Source: Tragulus kanchil
Taxonomy: Eukaryota; Chordata; Mammalia; Artiodactyla; Tragulidae
Direction of reading: 5' to 3'
Length of the DNA stretch: 64,000 bases
Assembly (NCBI GenBank): GCA_022376925.1
Contig: JAIOJX010000002.1
Location: forward strand, 63,388,001 to 63,452,000
The notes beneath the pieces are model-generated. The model saw only the letters and a list, made by a program, of their open reading frames with translations, did not search any database and was not told the DNA's origin. Shown in pieces: positions 61,429 to 64,000 of this stretch. Position 1 is the stretch's first letter, and each line of letters starts with the position of its first letter. A program made the translations under genes and the position numbers.

Positions 61429-61874
61429 TTTTTTTTTTTATTTTACTTTTTTGTTTTATTTTTACAGAGTTTTGTTGTTTACAGATATGTATAATCCCAG
61501 ATTAGTCATATGTATATCCCTGACCCCCTCCCAGACCTCTCCATCCCACCCTCCAGGCCGTCGCACAGCCCCCCTGCAGGATCCCCCATTCCCACAGCAC
61601 AATGACAATAGCTATCTCTTTCACATGTGATAGTATAGATTTCCACATGTTACTCTTTCCACATCTCCCACCCACTGTTCATTCCCTACACTATCCATAA
61701 GTCTGTTCTCAATGTCTGTTTTTCCATTGCTTTTCTGTGTGTGTTATCATTACCATCTTACTAGATTCTATATATATGTGTTAGTATACTGTACTTGTCT
61801 TTCTCTTTTTTACTTACTTCACTTTGTATAATAGGTTCTAGACTCATCCACCTCATTAGGACTAAGTCTTCCAG
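61429..61874 (-). mobile_element. 5'-truncated L1 with perfect target-site duplication
   Basis: Reads in reverse from a T run to L1 3' UTR sequence (ACTTCACTTTGTATAATAGG, CTCATCCACCTCATTAGGAC). AGCAGGTTATCTT (13 bases) is repeated exactly at 61416-61428 and 61875-61887. A clean and fairly recent L1 insertion of about 446 bases. Confidence 0.92.
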
Positions 61875-62058
61875 AGCAGGTTATCTTATCCTGGCTATCT
61901 TTGGGTATATCTTCCATATGCACAAAATAGAATGAGGTGAAATGTGGATGACTCTATCAGACATAATATTCTGTTTAGTGATTTTGTTGAACTGAAATCT
62001 AAATTTAGTCCTGATTCTAAAAGGAAATAAAAAGAAGCAAAAAACAAGCTTTTGTGGT

Positions 62059-62303
62059 GTTTTTTTTTTTTTTTGGCCACTTCTATTGGTCTTTCATTTA
62101 TCTACTTTCATCCATCTTTGTTCTTTGGCCTGTGTGGGCCTCCCATCGCAGTGGCCTCTCTTGCCACTGGTTCTGGGCGCATGCACTCCAGAGCTCTGGC
62201 TTGATAACTGAACACATCCATCCAGGCCCCAGGCTAGGGATTGAACCAGTGCCCCTTGCACAGCAAGGTGGTGTCCTTACCCACTGGACCACCAGGGAAG
62301 CCC
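62059..62303 (-). mobile_element. tRNA-Glu SINE (CCAATAGAAG family), with internal deletions
   Basis: GGCCACTTCTATTGGTCTTT to CCACTGGACCACCAGGGAAG. Two internal segments are missing compared with other members (around CTCTTGCCACTGG and CAGGCCCCAGGC). Perfect 11-base target-site duplication AAGCTTTTGTG at 62046-62056 and 62304-62314. Confidence 0.92.
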
Positions 62304-62314
62304 AAGCTTTTGTG

Positions 62315-63021
62315 TTTTATGGAATGCTCACCACTGTGTACCACAGCTTTCTACAATATGTAAGCCTAGAGTATTTCATGCATTTCATTCTGTTAGCTAT
62401 ATCATGGCTCTGTAAGTTGTAGGAAACTGATATTGGTGCAAATTATTCTTGTCCATAGATATACAAATATATATTTTTTCCAGTGAGGGAGTATATTGAT
62501 TTCCCCAATTCCTGAGAAAGAAGCCAGTATTATGGACAAGCCGAGGCATGTTCCCTTCTCATAGAAAAGGTTAAGAAAAAATATCCCGGCTGAACAGACA
62601 GTTGTCTCCTTACGTTAACAATAAGTGCTGCCTGCAAGCCTCCCTTCTCTGAAACCTCCTCCAAGGAAAAATAGGTAGCTAGTTACTGATAAAAACCTGG
62701 GCCAGAATAGCTCCACTCATAAGGTTAGCAATTTCAAACTATTACCTTTAGCAAACATCGATAGAAGTGCTAATGCAGAGCACAAAAACCTCTTCCTCTT
62801 AACCCTTTTCAATGCTAATGAAACATGCCTTTTACAACCCTGGTTCCCTTGGTAACTAAGAATTGTAAGACGGTTTTTTCTATAAACAAATGTTTCCCCT
62901 TGAGAGCAAAGGTGTTGGTAGAGGAGCAAAGGGCTCTGGTAATGACCTCTTTACATCTCTAGAGAGACAAAAGCTTCTTCATGATTATTAATAAGCTTGA
63001 GAGTTCTATTTAGAGAAAATA
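62315..63021. other. Unclassified DNA in block X
   Basis: No gene or transposon recognised between the SINE and the block end. Repeated at 63446-64000. Confidence 0.45.
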
Positions 63022-63188
63022 TGGCTATCTTTGGGTATATCTTCCATATGCACAAAATAGAATGAGGTGAAATGTGGATGACTCTATCAGACATAATATT
63101 CTGTTTAGTGATTTTGTTGAACTGAAATCTAAATTTAGTCCTGATTCTAAAAGGAAATAAAAAGAAGCAAAAAACAAGCTTTTGTGGT

Positions 63189-63434
63189 GTTTTTTTTTTT
63201 TTTTGGCCACTTCTATTGGTCTTTTCATTTATCTACTTTCATCCATCTTTGTTCTTTGGCCTGTGTGGGCCTCCCATCGCAGTGGCCTCTCTTGCCACTG
63301 GTTCTGGGCGCATGCACTCCAGAGCTCTGGCTTGATAACTGAACACATCCATCCAGGCCCCAGGCTAGGGATTGAACCAGTGCCCCTTGCACAGCAAGGT
63401 GGTGTCCTTACCCACTGGACCACCAGGGAAGCCC
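63189..63434 (-). mobile_element. tRNA-Glu SINE, second copy
   Basis: Copy of 62059-62303 in block X with the same two deletions. Target-site repeats at 63176-63186 and 63435-63445. Confidence 0.92.
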
Positions 63435-64000
63435 AAGCTTTTGTGTTTTATGGAATGCTCACCACTGTGTACCACAGCTTTCTACAATATGTAAGCCTAG
63501 AGTATTTCATGCATTTCATTCTGTTAGCTATATCATGGCTCTGTAAGTTGTAGGAAACTGATATTGGTGCAAATTATTCTTGTCCATAGATATACAAATA
63601 TATATTTTTTCCAGTGAGGGAGTATATTGATTTCCCCAATTCCTGAGAAAGAAGCCAGTATTATGGACAAGCCGAGGCATGTTCCCTTCTCATAGAAAAG
63701 GTTAAGAAAAAATATCCCGGCTGAACAGACAGTTGTCTCCTTACGTTAACAATAAGTGCTGCCTGCAAGCCTCCCTTCTCTGAAACCTCCTCCAAGGAAA
63801 AATAGGTAGCTAGTTACTGATAAAAACCTGGGCCAGAATAGCTCCACTCATAAGGTTAGCAATTTCAAACTATTACCTTTAGCAAACATCGATAGAAGTG
63901 CTAATGCAGAGCACAAAAACCTCTTCCTCTTAACCCTTTTCAATGCTAATGAAACATGCCTTTTACAACCCTGGTTCCCTTGGTAACTAAGAATTGTAAG

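Larger units (their letters stand above)
61892..64000. repeat. Duplicated block X, 61892-63021 and 63022-64000 (cut by window end)
   Basis: Copies abut, offset 1130 then 1131 after a T-run difference near 62093 (CTTTCATTT against CTTTTCATTT). The second copy runs off the window. Confidence 0.95.

Overview
This window looks like nuclear DNA of a ruminant mammal, either intergenic or deep-intronic. The evidence is the repeat content: BovB (RTE) LINE 3' ends, Bov-tA SINEs, tRNA-Glu-derived SINEs of the CHR type, artiodactyl L1 tails, and older mammalian L2, MIR, Tigger and MaLR pieces. I see no intact host gene. The only recognisable gene-derived sequence is a processed RHOA pseudogene on the minus strand. 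I see no tRNA or rRNA gene, CRISPR array or bacterial-type operon.

The dominant structure is one no TE catalogue explains. At 24 places a block of about 1.06-1.22 kb is followed at once, or after a few to about 65 bases, by a nearly identical copy of itself. The blocks are unrelated to each other. They cover about 26 kb of extra sequence, so the real locus is probably nearer 38 kb than 64 kb. The copies differ mainly in homopolymer length plus roughly one substitution per kb. Indel-rich noise gathers at the junctions. Successive blocks often share about 20-360 bp, so short stretches occur three times, and many junctions fall about 1 kb apart once duplicates are removed. I read this as an assembly or consensus-stitching artefact of noisy long reads cut into ~1.1 kb overlapping chunks, not as 24 biological duplications. 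Read depth can test this.

Layout, naming first copies: 1-9.3 kb is mostly unclassified AT-rich DNA with one CHR-type SINE. At 9.3-14.2 kb lie a CHR-type SINE, a TG microsatellite and the RHOA retrocopy (11343-12948, 9-bp target-site duplication). At 14.2-22.5 kb is low-content DNA with SINEs, an L1 tail and a 33-bp SINE stub. At 22.9-33.2 kb is one old plus-strand L1, broken by a SINE, a Tigger transposase remnant (itself hit by BovB), a MaLR-like LTR carrying a younger ERV LTR, and an MST-like LTR carrying a SINE. At 33.5-50 kb are Bov-tA, BovB, MIR and L2 pieces. At 51-64 kb are L1 tails and SINEs, including a SINE inside a SINE and a truncated L1 with a perfect 13-bp target-site duplication.

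One tRNA-Glu-derived SINE family (tail motif CCAATAGAAG, often preceded by a C-rich run) supplies eight insertions at seven sites and looks the youngest here. I saw no clear Bov-A2 dimer. That hints at a lineage outside the well-studied bovids, possibly a basal ruminant, but this is only inference.
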